Source: JAJEFO01 sp965221845
Lineage (GTDB): Bacteria > Pseudomonadota > Alphaproteobacteria > Rhodobacterales > Rhodobacteraceae
Reading direction: 5' to 3'
Assembly: GCA_965221845.1 (NCBI GenBank)
Contig: OZ244919.1
Location: 930,001-994,000 of the forward strand
Length of the DNA stretch: 64,000 nucleotides
A program made the position numbers and the translations under genes. Under the pieces are notes generated by a model that saw only the letters and a list, made by a program, of their open reading frames with translations, was not told the DNA's origin and did no database searches. Of the stretch, positions 9,638 through 19,376 are shown in pieces. Each line of letters starts with the position of its first letter. Positions within the stretch are counted from its first letter, which is position 1.

Positions 9638-11002
9638 ATGAACCACGGACTGCCACCGTTCCTGAGCCAGGGCGAGACGGCCCGCCTGTTTCCGGTGCTC
9701 TCGACCACGTCCAAGGAGGGACGCACCACGGCGATCCTTCTGGCCTGCATGGCGAGGATCGAGGAACTTGCAAAGGAGCTACTGGCGAGCGCTGGTCAAC
9801 GCGTCGGCAAGCGCACCAAGATCGAGTGCTTTACCGAAGTCGTGCCTGCAAACGCGTCTGCGAATGCTCGCGAACGACCTGACGGATTGGTCGTCCTTCG
9901 CACCGGCAAACGCGAATGGAAGACTCTCGTTGAAGCCAAGATAGGCAACAGCGAACTAGAGGTTGACCAAATTGAGCGATACCGGAACCTGGCTCGGGAA
10001 AGTGGCATCGATTGCGTGATCACGATTTCGAACCAGTTTGCGACTGCGCCGACAGAACATCCGCTTAAGGAGGTCCGCAAGAGCCGTTCCAGGATTCCGG
10101 TCTTCCATTGGTCATGGATGCACATTCTCACGACCGCTGACCTGCTGATCAGCCAGCAGTCCATCGCCAGTCATGATCAGCTCGTCCTCTTGAACGAGTT
10201 TCGTCGCTTCCTGGCCCATGAGAGCGCGGGCGTGCGTGGCTTCGACCGCATGCCAAGGGAATGGACCGAACTGAATAGGCTGGTTTCCGCAGGCGGCGAT
10301 ATATCGGTAAGCTCGCTTGAAGCGAGCAAGGTGATTGAGGCATGGCACCAGGAAACGCGCGATCTTTCGCTGGCACTAAGCCGCTTGACCGAGACCCATG
10401 TCACGCAACGGTTGCCGAGAAGCCATCTGCGCAACTTGGAGCAGCGCCACAAGGACGAGCTCGCGAACTTGCGCAACAACAAGCAGCTTTCGGTATCCTT
10501 GGAGATTCCCGATGCCGCCGCTCCGCTCGAGGTCGTGGTAGATCTGGCCCGACGCTGCATTGATGTCGGGATGACCTTGGGTGCGCCGGAGGACAGGAAG
10601 TCCAGCAAGGCGCGTGTTAACTGGCTCCTGCGCCAGCTAAAGCAGGACGACGTGACTGACCTCCACCTGCGGGTTTCTTGGCCCAATCGAAGCGTCTCGA
10701 CCCAGCACTTGATCTCGGACTTGCGCGCAGACGTGGGAATCGTCGACGATGGCATGGAGCACCTGGCGGCCAAGTCCTTTCACCTGTTCGAATCGAAGCA
10801 GCTGGGAGCCAGATTCACCCAGCAGTCAAACTTTATTTCCGATCTGGAGCAGGTGGTTCCCGCGTTCTACGGCAGGTACGGCGCCGCACTGGTCGCATGG
10901 CAAAGGCCGGCTCCGACGATCAGGGGCGACAGGACCGGTTCTTCCGACGTCTCCCCGGAATCGATTTCAGACGAGGCGGATTCCTTTGTGGCAGGGATTT
11001 GA
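9638..11002 (+). CDS. PD-(D/E)XK nuclease-like protein
   Basis: A 454-residue protein. The motif PDG at 81-83, then TLVEAK with Glu99-x-Lys101, and a following Gln111 in VDQIERYRNLA, form a PD-(D/E)XK active site of the kind found in stand-alone restriction-like and DNA-repair nucleases. The remainder is helical, with a charged stretch (LEQRHKDELANLRNNKQ) around residues 270-285, and is not recognised. GC content is visibly lower than in the relaxase and integrase genes, which points to separate acquisition as cargo. A defence or stability role is inferred from its fold and its place in a mobile element. Confidence 0.65.
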   Translation: MNHGLPPFLSQGETARLFPVLSTTSKEGRTTAILLACMARIEELAKELLASAGQRVGKRTKIECFTEVVPANASANARERPDGLVVLRTGKREWKTLVEAKIGNSELEVDQIERYRNLARESGIDCVITISNQFATAPTEHPLKEVRKSRSRIPVFHWSWMHILTTADLLISQQSIASHDQLVLLNEFRRFLAHESAGVRGFDRMPREWTELNRLVSAGGDISVSSLEASKVIEAWHQETRDLSLALSRLTETHVTQRLPRSHLRNLEQRHKDELANLRNNKQLSVSLEIPDAAAPLEVVVDLARRCIDVGMTLGAPEDRKSSKARVNWLLRQLKQDDVTDLHLRVSWPNRSVSTQHLISDLRADVGIVDDGMEHLAAKSFHLFESKQLGARFTQQSNFISDLEQVVPAFYGRYGAALVAWQRPAPTIRGDRTGSSDVSPESISDEADSFVAGI

Positions 11003-11322
11003 TCCCCTCACCCTGGGGCAGGAAATCGTTGTACGCAAGGATTGCCCAACGCGGCTGGCGGAAATCTCGCATGGCGGCGTGACAGGCGACGCTCTGTGCT
11101 ACCGAAGTCATTGTCAGTTACGGCTAGTTGGACTGTCACGCCTCTACGCCCATAGCTCAGCAAGCGGGAAACGCCAACGGAATGTTCACGTCCTGTGTAG
11201 TTAAGTCGGTTAGGTTGTCTTTGCAGAAAGACTTGCAATTTTAGGCGACAGGAGTTGCGCCTTGCATCGGATGCAATGAATGTCGAACGGTCAGTCGAGC
11301 GTCGACGTTTCCGATGGCCTTG
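11003..11322. other. Intergenic stretch, no gene supported
   Basis: About 320 bp between the convergent nuclease and integrase genes. I see no coding frame with a family resemblance and no strong terminator hairpin followed by a T-tract. Confidence 0.5.
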
Positions 11323-12483
11323 TCAGGCGAGCGTATCCGCCATCAGTTTCGCCATCGCCTCACCGACCCGCTCGGCCGCCGCGCGGACATCCCGGTCGTC
11401 GAGATGGACGTAACGCAGGGTCATTCTCGTGCTGGAATGACCAAGAAGGCGGGAGACCACCGGCACTGGAACACCCTGCGTGACGGCGTACGAGGCGAAG
11501 TTATGTCGAAGATCGTGCAGGCGCACATCCTCGATCCCCGCCTCCCGGCGCACACGGTACCAGACGTGAAGAGTCTTGCTTCGCGGCTGGCCGGGATCGG
11601 CAAGGGAGGGAAACGCCCAAGGCCCTGGTCCGCGCGGCTGGCGGTCGAGGACCGCGCGCGCCTGGGGGTTCAGGTGCACCTTCCTCGGGCCGGTCTTGCT
11701 GTCGGCGAGAGCGAGAACGCTGCCGTCCACCTCCGACCAGCGCAGGTTGAGAATTTCGCTCCGCCGGGCTCCGGTCAGGAGCAGGAGCCGGATGACGTCG
11801 GCTTGCTGGCGCTGGCTCGGACCGCGCCGGGACGCGGCGTCGAGGGCGTCATGCAACCGCCGGACCTCCTCGCGGGACAGGAAGCGGGTCATCGGCGTTC
11901 GCCGGTTCCTCTGGACGCCGCGCGCGGGATTCGTCTCCAGATGGCCGCACGCAATCCCGAAGTTCAGGATCTGCCGCAGGAGGTCGATCGCCTTGTTCGC
12001 GCCGCCCGGAGCGGTCCTGCTGTACGTCTCGAACCAGCGCTCGACCTGCCGGCCCGTGATGCGGTCGAGGCGCGTTGCACCGAAGGCGGGTAGAAGCTGC
12101 GTCCTCAGAGCGGACTCTGTTCCGTCTCGCGTCGACGGCTTGCAGCGCTCCAAGTGCGCCGTCCGCCACTCGCCGGCCACGAAGTCTCTGAACGAAGGTG
12201 CGTCCCGTGCCGTCGCCTCCGGGCCTTCTGCAACCCTTTCGGCCTTTCTCGCCAAGCACTCCTGACGGATTTCGTCGACGGACCTCGACATCGGCGGCCC
12301 GAGGGAGACACGCTTTGTGCGTCCCTCGATCGTCCGGATGAGGACGTAGCTCCTGCCTCCGCCTGGCCGAACCCGCACCCCGAGACCGGGAACGCGGCTG
12401 TCCCAGACCGTGAACTCCCGTTCTTGCGGACGGAGCCGGGCGATGCCCGCATCGGTGAGGCGGACGCGTTTCCGTGTCGCCAT
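11323..12483 (-). CDS. Tyrosine site-specific integrase (downstream of a pair)
   Basis: A 386-residue phage-type integrase. The N-terminal DUF4102-like arm-binding domain (about 1-90, VWDSRVPGLGVRVRPGGGR) is followed by a core-binding SAM-like domain and the catalytic domain. The catalytic residues are visible: Arg in TGARRSEILNLRW, His-x-x-Arg in HDLRHNFAS, His in LLGHSSTRM and the nucleophile Tyr in LRYVHLDD. It starts 4 bp after the stop of the second integrase, so the two are co-transcribed. Likely role: excision and integration of the element. Confidence 0.88.
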   Translation of the reverse strand: MATRKRVRLTDAGIARLRPQEREFTVWDSRVPGLGVRVRPGGGRSYVLIRTIEGRTKRVSLGPPMSRSVDEIRQECLARKAERVAEGPEATARDAPSFRDFVAGEWRTAHLERCKPSTRDGTESALRTQLLPAFGATRLDRITGRQVERWFETYSRTAPGGANKAIDLLRQILNFGIACGHLETNPARGVQRNRRTPMTRFLSREEVRRLHDALDAASRRGPSQRQQADVIRLLLLTGARRSEILNLRWSEVDGSVLALADSKTGPRKVHLNPQARAVLDRQPRGPGPWAFPSLADPGQPRSKTLHVWYRVRREAGIEDVRLHDLRHNFASYAVTQGVPVPVVSRLLGHSSTRMTLRYVHLDDRDVRAAAERVGEAMAKLMADTLA

Positions 12484-12486
12484 CGC

Positions 12487-13611
12487 TCAGCCCTCCGCGA
12501 GGACTGCGCCGACGGTCGCGGCGGCCTCGGCCGCCATCGAGTCGGCATGATGCGTGTACTTCAGGGTGGTCTCCGCCGAGCGGTGGCCAAGAAGCCGGCC
12601 GATGGCGAGGACGCTCTCGCCGCTCTTCAGCGCGATCGACGCATAGGCATGGCGAAGATCGTGAAGGCGGACGTCGCAGAGGCCCGCCTCCGCGCGGATG
12701 CCGTGCCAGACCGTCGTCAGCCACTCTCCGCAAAGCGGCCCCTTGCGCTTCCGTGACGGAAACACCCAAGTCGAGGTCCGGTCGATCCCGTCAAGCACCT
12801 CCATCGCGGCGCGGGACAGCCAGACTGTCCGTGGCCCGGTCTTGCTGTCCCGGAGGAACAGCGCGCCCTCGCGAAGGTCCGGCCAGCGCAGCGTCAGGAT
12901 TTCCGATCGGCGGCACCCGGTGAGAAGGAGAAGCCGGATCGCCGCGACAGCCAGTGGCTGGTCGTATTCCCGTGTCCTGAGGCATACCCCGAGGGAGCGG
13001 ATCTCCGCGTCGGTCAGGAACCGCTCCCGGCCCTGCCTCCGGTAGCGGCGAATCCCAAGGCAGGGATTGGATCCCTCCTCCCGGAAGCCCATGCGCTCGG
13101 CCTCGCGCATGATGACCGACAGGACCGGCATGGACCGGTCCGCCGCGACCGGCGTTGCGCGAAGCGACGCGAACCAGTTCACGACGTCCCGCCGCGTGAT
13201 CTCCGCGATCTGGCAGCTCGAGAAGCGCGGAAGCAGCTGCTTCCGGAGATAGCCGCGGTTCACCTTCAGTGTCCGAGGCTTCCAGATCCGCTCGTGCCTG
13301 CGAAAGGTCGCTTCGGCGACGGCCTCGAAGACCGTCTCGTCCGGGGAGGCTGGCAGTGGCTCCTCGTTCCGGATCGCGGCCAGCATCGCGGCTGCTCGCG
13401 AGCGTGCCTCGTTCACGCCCATCAGGTCGGCGTTTCCGACGATCTTCCAGATGCGTTTCCCGTCGTGTTGACAGTGGATGAACCAGCGCTTGCCACCCGA
13501 AGGCATGACCCGGACGCCGAAGCCCTTCAGCTTCCCGTCGCGGATGTCGCAGGCGGACTTGCGGAGCCTGAACGCCTTGATTCGGGCGTCGGTGAGTGTA
13601 GTTGATGCCAT
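12487..13611 (-). CDS. Tyrosine site-specific integrase (upstream of the pair, next to the candidate att site)
   Basis: A 374-residue integrase with the same domain order as its neighbour. Catalytic residues: Arg in TGCRRSEILTLRW, His-x-x-Arg in HDLRHAYAS, His in RLLGHRSAETT and Tyr in LKYTHHAD. Its ATG lies 130 bp from the direct repeat at 13741-13758, the usual integrase-att arrangement. Tandem integrases of unequal sequence are seen in some recombinase-in-pair elements and may act together. Whether both are needed here is unknown. Confidence 0.88.
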   Translation of the reverse strand: MASTTLTDARIKAFRLRKSACDIRDGKLKGFGVRVMPSGGKRWFIHCQHDGKRIWKIVGNADLMGVNEARSRAAAMLAAIRNEEPLPASPDETVFEAVAEATFRRHERIWKPRTLKVNRGYLRKQLLPRFSSCQIAEITRRDVVNWFASLRATPVAADRSMPVLSVIMREAERMGFREEGSNPCLGIRRYRRQGRERFLTDAEIRSLGVCLRTREYDQPLAVAAIRLLLLTGCRRSEILTLRWPDLREGALFLRDSKTGPRTVWLSRAAMEVLDGIDRTSTWVFPSRKRKGPLCGEWLTTVWHGIRAEAGLCDVRLHDLRHAYASIALKSGESVLAIGRLLGHRSAETTLKYTHHADSMAAEAAATVGAVLAEG

Positions 13612-13740
13612 CGGCCTGTTCTCCCGTTCAGTTGCAGCGGGGAACAGAAAGCCGTCATGGCAGTGTCCGACGCTGCAAAGTTGACAGGAAAAAGCGACGT
13701 GATATCAACGACGTGGAACTTGCCCCAGCACCGAAGGTGC

Positions 13741-13758
13741 GTGCGGGTGTGCGGGTGT
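13741..13758 (+). repeat. Direct repeat, candidate attR of the mobilizable element
   Basis: Exact second copy of the 18-bp repeat at 1144-1161, 12597 bp away. It lies between the integrase start and the 3' end of the AAA/DUF1703 gene. Bases beyond the repeat differ on both sides, as expected for an att core, although the repeat's internal periodicity lowers its weight. Confidence 0.45.
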
Positions 13759-13775
13759 CAGTCATGGGAGCCTCC

Positions 13776-15347
13776 TCACGTGGTGATGGCGGGTTCAACC
13801 TGCACCTCCAGCAGGTTGCGCGCCTCCCGCCCACAGACCACCGCGACCAGATGGACAGGCTCATCGCGATCCCGGTATTTGTTCGCATAACCCCGCTGGC
13901 GCATCTGGGTGAAGGCTTCTGCCAGCTTCGTTTCAATGTCCGCGTCTGTCTCTGCCATCTTGAACTCGAGGATGAACACCTGCCCGCCAGTGCGCACCAC
14001 CATGTCCGCCCGCCCATGGCTGGAGGCCTCTTCCGCGCGCACATCGACACCGATGGCGCGGAAACACATCTGCAGGAGACCGGCATACCAGGCCTCGTAG
14101 CGGGCCAGATCGTTGTTATGCCACAGATAGGGAATGCTGGCGAGGTAAGCCCTGAGCGTCTCGGCAAAGCCGGCGAAGTCATTGGCTTCGAGCCGGTCAC
14201 GCAGTGTCGCCCCCTCCTCCGCAGGCACCCGATTTTGCGGGCTCAGATCAGCCAGTAACGCGTCATTCAGGCTGAGCCTGACCTCCTGATTGGGAGAGTC
14301 CAGCCGATACACGGTCCTGTGTGCCTGCTGTCTCTCGTCTGTGATGGTCAGATAGCCCGTCTGGAACAACAAGGCCTCGGCACTGAGATCCTCCACCTCG
14401 AATTTCGAGACCAGTGACTCGTCGGTGAAACGCCCCTCCAGATCCAGCGGGTTGACCGATTTGGCCTTCAGTGTCTCGAACAGGAAGCGCGGCGAACCGG
14501 TCTGGAACCAATAGGGTTTGAACTCCCGCTTGCGCAAGAGCAGCAGCACATCGAAAGGATTGTAGAGCCGCGCGTCGCCCCGCCAGTTATAGCCGTTATA
14601 CCAGCGACGGATCTCATCCCGGTCGAGACCCTCCAGTTCCGGCGCGAACACGGTGTCGATATCCGCGTCGGTATAGCCACAGATCGTGGCAAAGTGCGGA
14701 TCCAGGCTGATATCCTCGAGATTGTTCATGTCCGAGAACAGGCTGACCTTGGAGAACATGCTGACCCCGGTAACAAAGACGAAGCGGACATGTTTAGCGC
14801 TGTCCTTGATGATGCCGTAGACACCGCGCAGCGCCTCACGGTTGGCGCGGGCCCGATCAGGGTCGGGCAGCCCATCCAGGATCGGCTTGTCATACTCATC
14901 GACGAGGACCACCACCTGCTGCCCTGTCTGGCGATGAAGGCGATCCAGAAGGTTGCGCAGACGCCGCGGGCCGGTATCAGAGGTCGGGGCTGGCGCGAGG
15001 CCGTATTCCCGCTCGACAGACTCCAGTTGCTCAAGAACGTCCCCTTCGATCTCCGCGGGCGTGCTGTACTTTCCGCCAAAGCTCAACCGCAGCACGGGGT
15101 GGGTGACCGACCAGTCCCAGTGATCATGGATGTCCAAACCCCGGAACAATTCCTCCTGCCCCGCGAGCAAGGCACCGATCGTGTCCAGCAGCAGGCTCTT
15201 GCCGAACCGCCGCGGCCGGGAGAGAAACCAGTAATCGCCGCGATCAATCAGGTCCTGGATCAGCGAGGTTTTATCGACATAATAGCTGTCGGTTTTGCGG
15301 AGCCGGGCGAAGTCCTGAATGCCAATGGGCAGGCGTTGACGGGCCAT
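13776..15347 (-). CDS. AAA-ATPase-like protein with DUF1703 PD-(D/E)XK nuclease domain
   Basis: A 523-residue member of the AAA-ATPase-like/DUF1703 family. Near the N-terminus is a variant P-loop RPRRFGKS (about 44-51). VVVLVDEYDKPILDG (about 153) is the Walker B/DEYD motif, and VFVTGVSMFSKVSLFS follows. The C-terminus carries the nuclease-like signature GRADMVV...FILEFKM, a PD-(D/E)XK variant. The family is common in Bacteroidetes and in scattered mobile regions; a role in DNA processing or defence is guessed. The start ATG at 15347 gives the canonical MARQRLPIGIQDFARLR. GC content is lower than in the flanks, consistent with transfer. Confidence 0.85.
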   Translation of the reverse strand: MARQRLPIGIQDFARLRKTDSYYVDKTSLIQDLIDRGDYWFLSRPRRFGKSLLLDTIGALLAGQEELFRGLDIHDHWDWSVTHPVLRLSFGGKYSTPAEIEGDVLEQLESVEREYGLAPAPTSDTGPRRLRNLLDRLHRQTGQQVVVLVDEYDKPILDGLPDPDRARANREALRGVYGIIKDSAKHVRFVFVTGVSMFSKVSLFSDMNNLEDISLDPHFATICGYTDADIDTVFAPELEGLDRDEIRRWYNGYNWRGDARLYNPFDVLLLLRKREFKPYWFQTGSPRFLFETLKAKSVNPLDLEGRFTDESLVSKFEVEDLSAEALLFQTGYLTITDERQQAHRTVYRLDSPNQEVRLSLNDALLADLSPQNRVPAEEGATLRDRLEANDFAGFAETLRAYLASIPYLWHNNDLARYEAWYAGLLQMCFRAIGVDVRAEEASSHGRADMVVRTGGQVFILEFKMAETDADIETKLAEAFTQMRQRGYANKYRDRDEPVHLVAVVCGREARNLLEVQVEPAITT

Positions 15348-15649
15348 GCTAGTCTTCCGTCCCAGCAGTTGATATCAAATCATCGAACGACACCATCATG
15401 GAGGGCGATTCGATGAGAGGCAAGGCAGTGGAAGTGGCGCTCAGCAATTCCCGCCAGCCTGACCGTCGGTGCGCGAAGGCGCGGTTATGGCGGGCGGCGG
15501 TTCCGTGTGCGCACGACCGGCGGCCGGGCGGCGGCCCGGGATCGTGGCGTTGGTGGCGAAGGGCGGGATCGGGGCCGTCCGGGCGTGGCCGGGGCGGCTA
15601 CGGGCCGTCGGGGAGCGTCCCGGCAGGTCCGGGCTTCTTCATGCTCCCG
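15348..15649. other. Intergenic stretch, no gene supported
   Basis: About 300 bp between the AAA-ATPase start and the ISNCY-like remnant. It should hold the promoter of the AAA gene near 15350-15400. The rest looks like decayed sequence beyond the transposase 3' end. Confidence 0.4.
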
Positions 15650-16288
15650 GCATGGCGAGACAGGAGGTCCGCCAGCCCGGGATGCCGACGTCTGGAACAG
15701 GCTGCGCATCCGGTCCCGGAGGCAGGGGATGCGCTTCCGGCGTTCCCGCGCCTTCCCGAACAGCGGGCGGCAGTGCCGCTGCACCGGTCGACCGGAAGGC
15801 GGGCATGGCGAGCGTCATGAAGACGCCCCAAGGGCGGTTCCCGCCATGGCCGGAGCCGTGCCCGGAGCTGCAGCCCTCCCGCGTCTCGGTGCCTGGAACG
15901 TCCCGTTCCCGGCCGCACGTCCCGCACGCGGCCGCACCGCATGACGGGCATCGCCCGCGTCCCGGTCGGCCGGCAGGCCGCGGTCCCGTTCGAAGCGGTG
16001 CACGATGCCGGTCTTCCCGTCGCGTCTCTCCCGGGCCTGCTTCGTGTCGCCGGCCTCGAACCAGCTGAACAGGAGTTCGTGGTCGCCCGGCTTCGCGCCC
16101 AGGACGAGCGGAAGCCCTTCTCCTTCAGGAGGGCGACGTGCGGGCCGCCGGCCGCCAGCCCGTCCTCGACGACGACCGCCCTCCCGTGTGCGGACGCTCC
16201 CGGCGGAGGTCCTCCGGGAGCCGCCCGAGGCGTGCCGGCGGCAGCCGTCCCTCTTCGCGCCGTCCTCGTTCCGGACCGGCTCCGGGCC
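15650..16288 (-). pseudogene. ISNCY-like transposase, C-terminal half (split by IS4-like insertion)
   Basis: Minus-strand frames give LVLGAKPGDHELLFSWFEAG, DGKTGIVHRF and, in another frame, CRPLFGKARERRKRIPCLRD. These match the C-terminal half of a widespread unclassified (ISNCY-type) DDE transposase as I remember it. At least two frameshifts separate the recognisable blocks. The segment ends at 16288, where the IS4-like element begins. Its N-terminal half resumes at 18584. Non-functional. Confidence 0.6.
16278..16288 (+). repeat. Target-site duplication, left copy
   Basis: GGCTCCGGGCC lies directly left of the IS4-like element and recurs as GGCTCCGGGGCC at 18584-18595, directly right of it, with one extra G. 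A 10-13 bp target duplication is characteristic of IS4-family elements. It also marks where the ISNCY-like gene was cut, since both sides read ...PEP in that gene. Confidence 0.75.
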
Positions 16289-18583
16289 TATCAATCCAAC
16301 ACACTTGACTCCGTGTCCTCTCCCTCCGTTTCCTTCCCGGTCCCGCATGGCCTGGATGGCGATGACGGCGCCGGACAGGAGCCTGACCCCTTCCCGGAGC
16401 TTCTGCGTGCCGGGCAGGGGCTGGCGCCTCAAAGGGTGGAACCCGGCCAGCCCGCCCGTCAGCGTGACGAAGCGCGCGACGGTCATGTCCGGCGGCCCCC
16501 GGGCGACGCCGAGCCGTGGCGGGCGGCGAGGGCGCGGAGCGCCGTGACGTCCTGCCGGGTCACGTGCCATGCGGCCGGGTCGTCCGGCCTCTCGCGGGCC
16601 GGCAGGGACAGGTCCCGGACCCGGAACGCGGTGACGGCGTCGAAGGCGAGGCACTTCCTCAGGTCGCAGGCCGCGTCGAGGCGGCGGTCCTCGATCCGCG
16701 TTCCCTGCCTGAGCGCGTGGAAGAACCGTTCGATCCGCCAGCGCAGCGCGTGCCAGCGCAGGACCGTGCGGGCGGTCCCGACGCCGGCCCCGCCCTCGGT
16801 CGTCAGCAGCATCCGGTGCAGCGGGCCGCCGTCCGCGCCCGCCTTCCGGCCCGCGAGGCGGCGGGGCGGGTCCTCCTCGAGGGCGGAGACGGCGGTCATG
16901 CGGACGGGCGGATCGCCGGGCCGGTCCTTCGGGGGAAGCAGGTCCGCCTCCACGCAGCGCAGGGTCAGCTTCGCCGTCCGGCCCCTGCGCCGGTTCGGCC
17001 CGCCGCGGGCGGGAACCTCGACCTTCCGCGCCCCGACCGGGTCCGTCCCGAGCACGTGGTCCCGGAGATCCGCGCCGCCGCCGTCTGGCAGGGCAACGCG
17101 CCGCCGCGCGCCCCGGCTCGCCCGCACCGGCAGCGCCGCCCCGGTCTCCCGCGCCCGGTCGAGCAGCTCCCGGGAGTCGCCCTCGCGGCCGCAGACGGTG
17201 ACCACGCGGGCGTCCGGGCAGGCGCGCGCGCGCTCCCGCGCCCGGTCCAGCCCGTCCGTCCGGCGGACGCTGTCCCTCTCCGGGTCCTGCCGGAAGTCCG
17301 CGTCGGCCAGGAACGACCCCAGGGGACGTCCGGCCCCGTCCGCCGCCACGCCGAAATGCGCCAGGATGCCCGAGGTCCCCTTGCCGCCGCCGCCGAGGGC
17401 GTCCAGGCCGCGGGTCGCCGAAAGCCCGTCGTGGTCGGGCGTCGTCGTGTCCTGGACGGCGAGCACGAGCCGCTCGGCCCGGCACCGCTCCACCGTCCGC
17501 TCGAAGTGCGACTCCGGCACGTGCTCCATCGTCACCGCCCCGTTCGACGGCAGCCGGCAGGCCGCCGCCCGCTCCGCCCGGCCCGGGAAGATCGCCGGCA
17601 GGCTCTCGCCGGGGCGGCGGATCCAGGCCGCGCCCATCGCGGCGATCCGGCGCCTGACCCGTCCGTCGGGATGCGGGCTCCTGCCGCACTCCCGCTCGGC
17701 CCGTCCGCCCCCGTCATGCATCGATCCGGACCATCCGGGAACCCGTTCCGGCCCGCGCCGCAGGACCTCCCGCCAGCCCTCCGACAGGGGCCTGAGCCAG
17801 ACCGCGCGCCGCACGCCGGAGCGCCGCCCCGACGTCGGCTCCGGGCAGCGCCTCCATCCCGCGGCCCGGCAGCCCGTCCCGGACGTCCCCGGCCCCGTGA
17901 AGGTCTGCGCCAGGACCGGGCGGACCCCGCAGGCCGCCGCCCGGTCCGCGGCGACGCGCGCCGTCGCCAGGCGCAGCGCCCGGGAGGCGAGGCCCTTCAC
18001 CCGGACGCCGGGAGGCAGCAGGAACCGGTTGTCGTGCACGACCCTGCCGACGTTGGCCACCCGCGCGTCGGCGGACCAGCCGACGGCGCCGTCGCGCGGC
18101 CCCGGCTGGATCCCGGCCGCCGCGAAGCCGACGCCGCCGAGGATCCCGGGCCGCTCCGAGCGGATCCAGTGCCGGACCTGCCCGCCCGGCGGGCGCCGCC
18201 ACCCTTCCGGATGGCGGGTCCCGACCATCGCCTCCCGGCGGCGGCGGTCCGCCGCGTCCGCCACCGGGTCGAGCGACAGGGCGCCGAGGTCCCGGAGCGC
18301 GCACGCGACGTCGCTGTCGGGGAAGTCCGGCGCGGGAGGGGCGTGCGGGCCGGGCGCCGCCGCCGCATCCGGCGCGCCGACGCCAGGCAGGGCCGGCCGG
18401 CGGGGCCCCGCCAGTCCTCCCGCTCGCAGAGCCCGCGGGCCAGGGCGGTGCGCGTCAGTTCACCGCCCCTGCAGGCCGTGCCGAACCATTCCACCGTCTC
18501 CGCCGAGACCTGACGCATGCCAATCTGCATGGCCGGGTGATTCGCACGGAACGCGACCCGGAGCCAAGTGTGTGTCATTGATA
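16289..18583 (-). mobile_element. IS4/Tn5-like element inserted in an ISNCY-like transposase gene
   Basis: A 2295-bp element with imperfect inverted repeats. The left end (16289-16313) starts TATCAATCCAACACACTTGA. The right end (18559-18583), read inward on the opposite strand, starts TATCAATGACACACACTTGG. It is flanked by an 11-12 bp target duplication. It carries one degraded transposase gene related to the one at 31133-33364. Confidence 0.8.
16330..18530 (-). pseudogene. DruA-domain/Tn5-type transposase, frameshifted copy
   Basis: A degraded homologue of the 743-residue protein at 31133-33364. The start is ATG 18530 (MQIGMRQVSAETVEWFGTAC). The frame is lost near 18410, and the main frame covers about 16483-18264. 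It includes the DUF4338/DruA-like stretch (PPGGQVRHWIRS; NRFLLPPGVRVKGLASRALR) and the Tn5-type DDE part with QDTTTPDH (first Asp) and RWRIERFFHALRQG (Glu). The C-terminus LPGTQKLREGVRLLSG is again in another frame. Unlike the intact-frame copy it keeps the first Asp and the Glu, so it was probably active before the frameshifts. Confidence 0.7.
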
Positions 18584-19102
18584 GGCTCCGGGGCCGGGGG
18601 GAACGCCTCGGCGTGGCCGGGACGGACGGTCGCCGCGCCCGGAGCCTGACGGCAGGAGGTCCTCGACCCGTCGCGGCGGGTCCTGGCGCGAGCGGCGCCT
18701 GCAGACGGCCCTGTGCGAGGAACGGTGCCCGGTCCCGTCCACCGGGACCGGGAGACGCCCGCCGAACACCGTCCGGCCCTCGAGCACCTTCCCGCGCTGC
18801 AGGGCGGCATGGACGCTCCCGGACCGCAGCGGCGGAGGCCGCGGGGGCCGGCCCCGCCCGGGCCGCTCGCGCATCCGCCCGAGGGCGCCTTCCCCACGCC
18901 GAACAGCGAGCGCAGGTTCCGCGCCTGGACCGGATCCTCGTCGCCCCGCACCTGCCGGCCGGACTGCAGAAGCGACGGGATCCCGGGCGGGAACGCCGCG
19001 AGCCCCGACGTCAGGCCTCTCAAGAAGGCTGAAGCCGCGCGTGACGGTCGGGTCGGGGATGCGGTGGAGGCATGCGCGCACGGCGCGAAGCGTTCCGGGC
19101 AT
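18584..19102 (-). pseudogene. ISNCY-like transposase, N-terminal half
   Basis: N-terminal half of the transposase whose C-terminus is at 15650-16288. Scattered over several frames are GIPSLLQSGRQVRGDEDPVQ, ALQRGKVLEGRTVFGG, PVPVDGTGHRSSH (the DGTG motif) and LAPEPIN at the break point. A possible start is the ATG at 19102. Both internal frameshifts and the IS4-like insertion inactivate it. The bases at the break form the target duplication. Confidence 0.6.
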
Positions 19103-19376
19103 CGACGGACGCCTGCGAAAGGAATCTCTGGACATTTTTCTGCTCGGCTTTTGCCTGTCTGGCCGCGGCAAGGCCGGTCCGGCGGGAAAAGCCTGTGACG
19201 GGAAGATTCGTGGCTGCCGCGCAACCAACTGACAGCAAACGTAAAAAAAATCCTGTCGGGAATTGCTGAATCGTCATACAGCGCGTTCGCACGCTGCCCT
19301 CGCAAGACCATCACCGGCCGGAATCGACCTTGCCGGAGCGAAGCGCACCGGATGCGGCCGCCTTCCGCCCCTGTCG
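19103..19376. other. Intergenic, probable IS margin
   Basis: About 270 bp between the ISNCY-like remnant and the Fic gene 3' end. It holds a run of A residues near 19244 and no recognisable gene. Confidence 0.4.

Noticed and set aside
1144..13758. tRNA gene as the integration target
   Set aside because: No cloverleaf or tRNA-like 3' end is visible next to either repeat copy.
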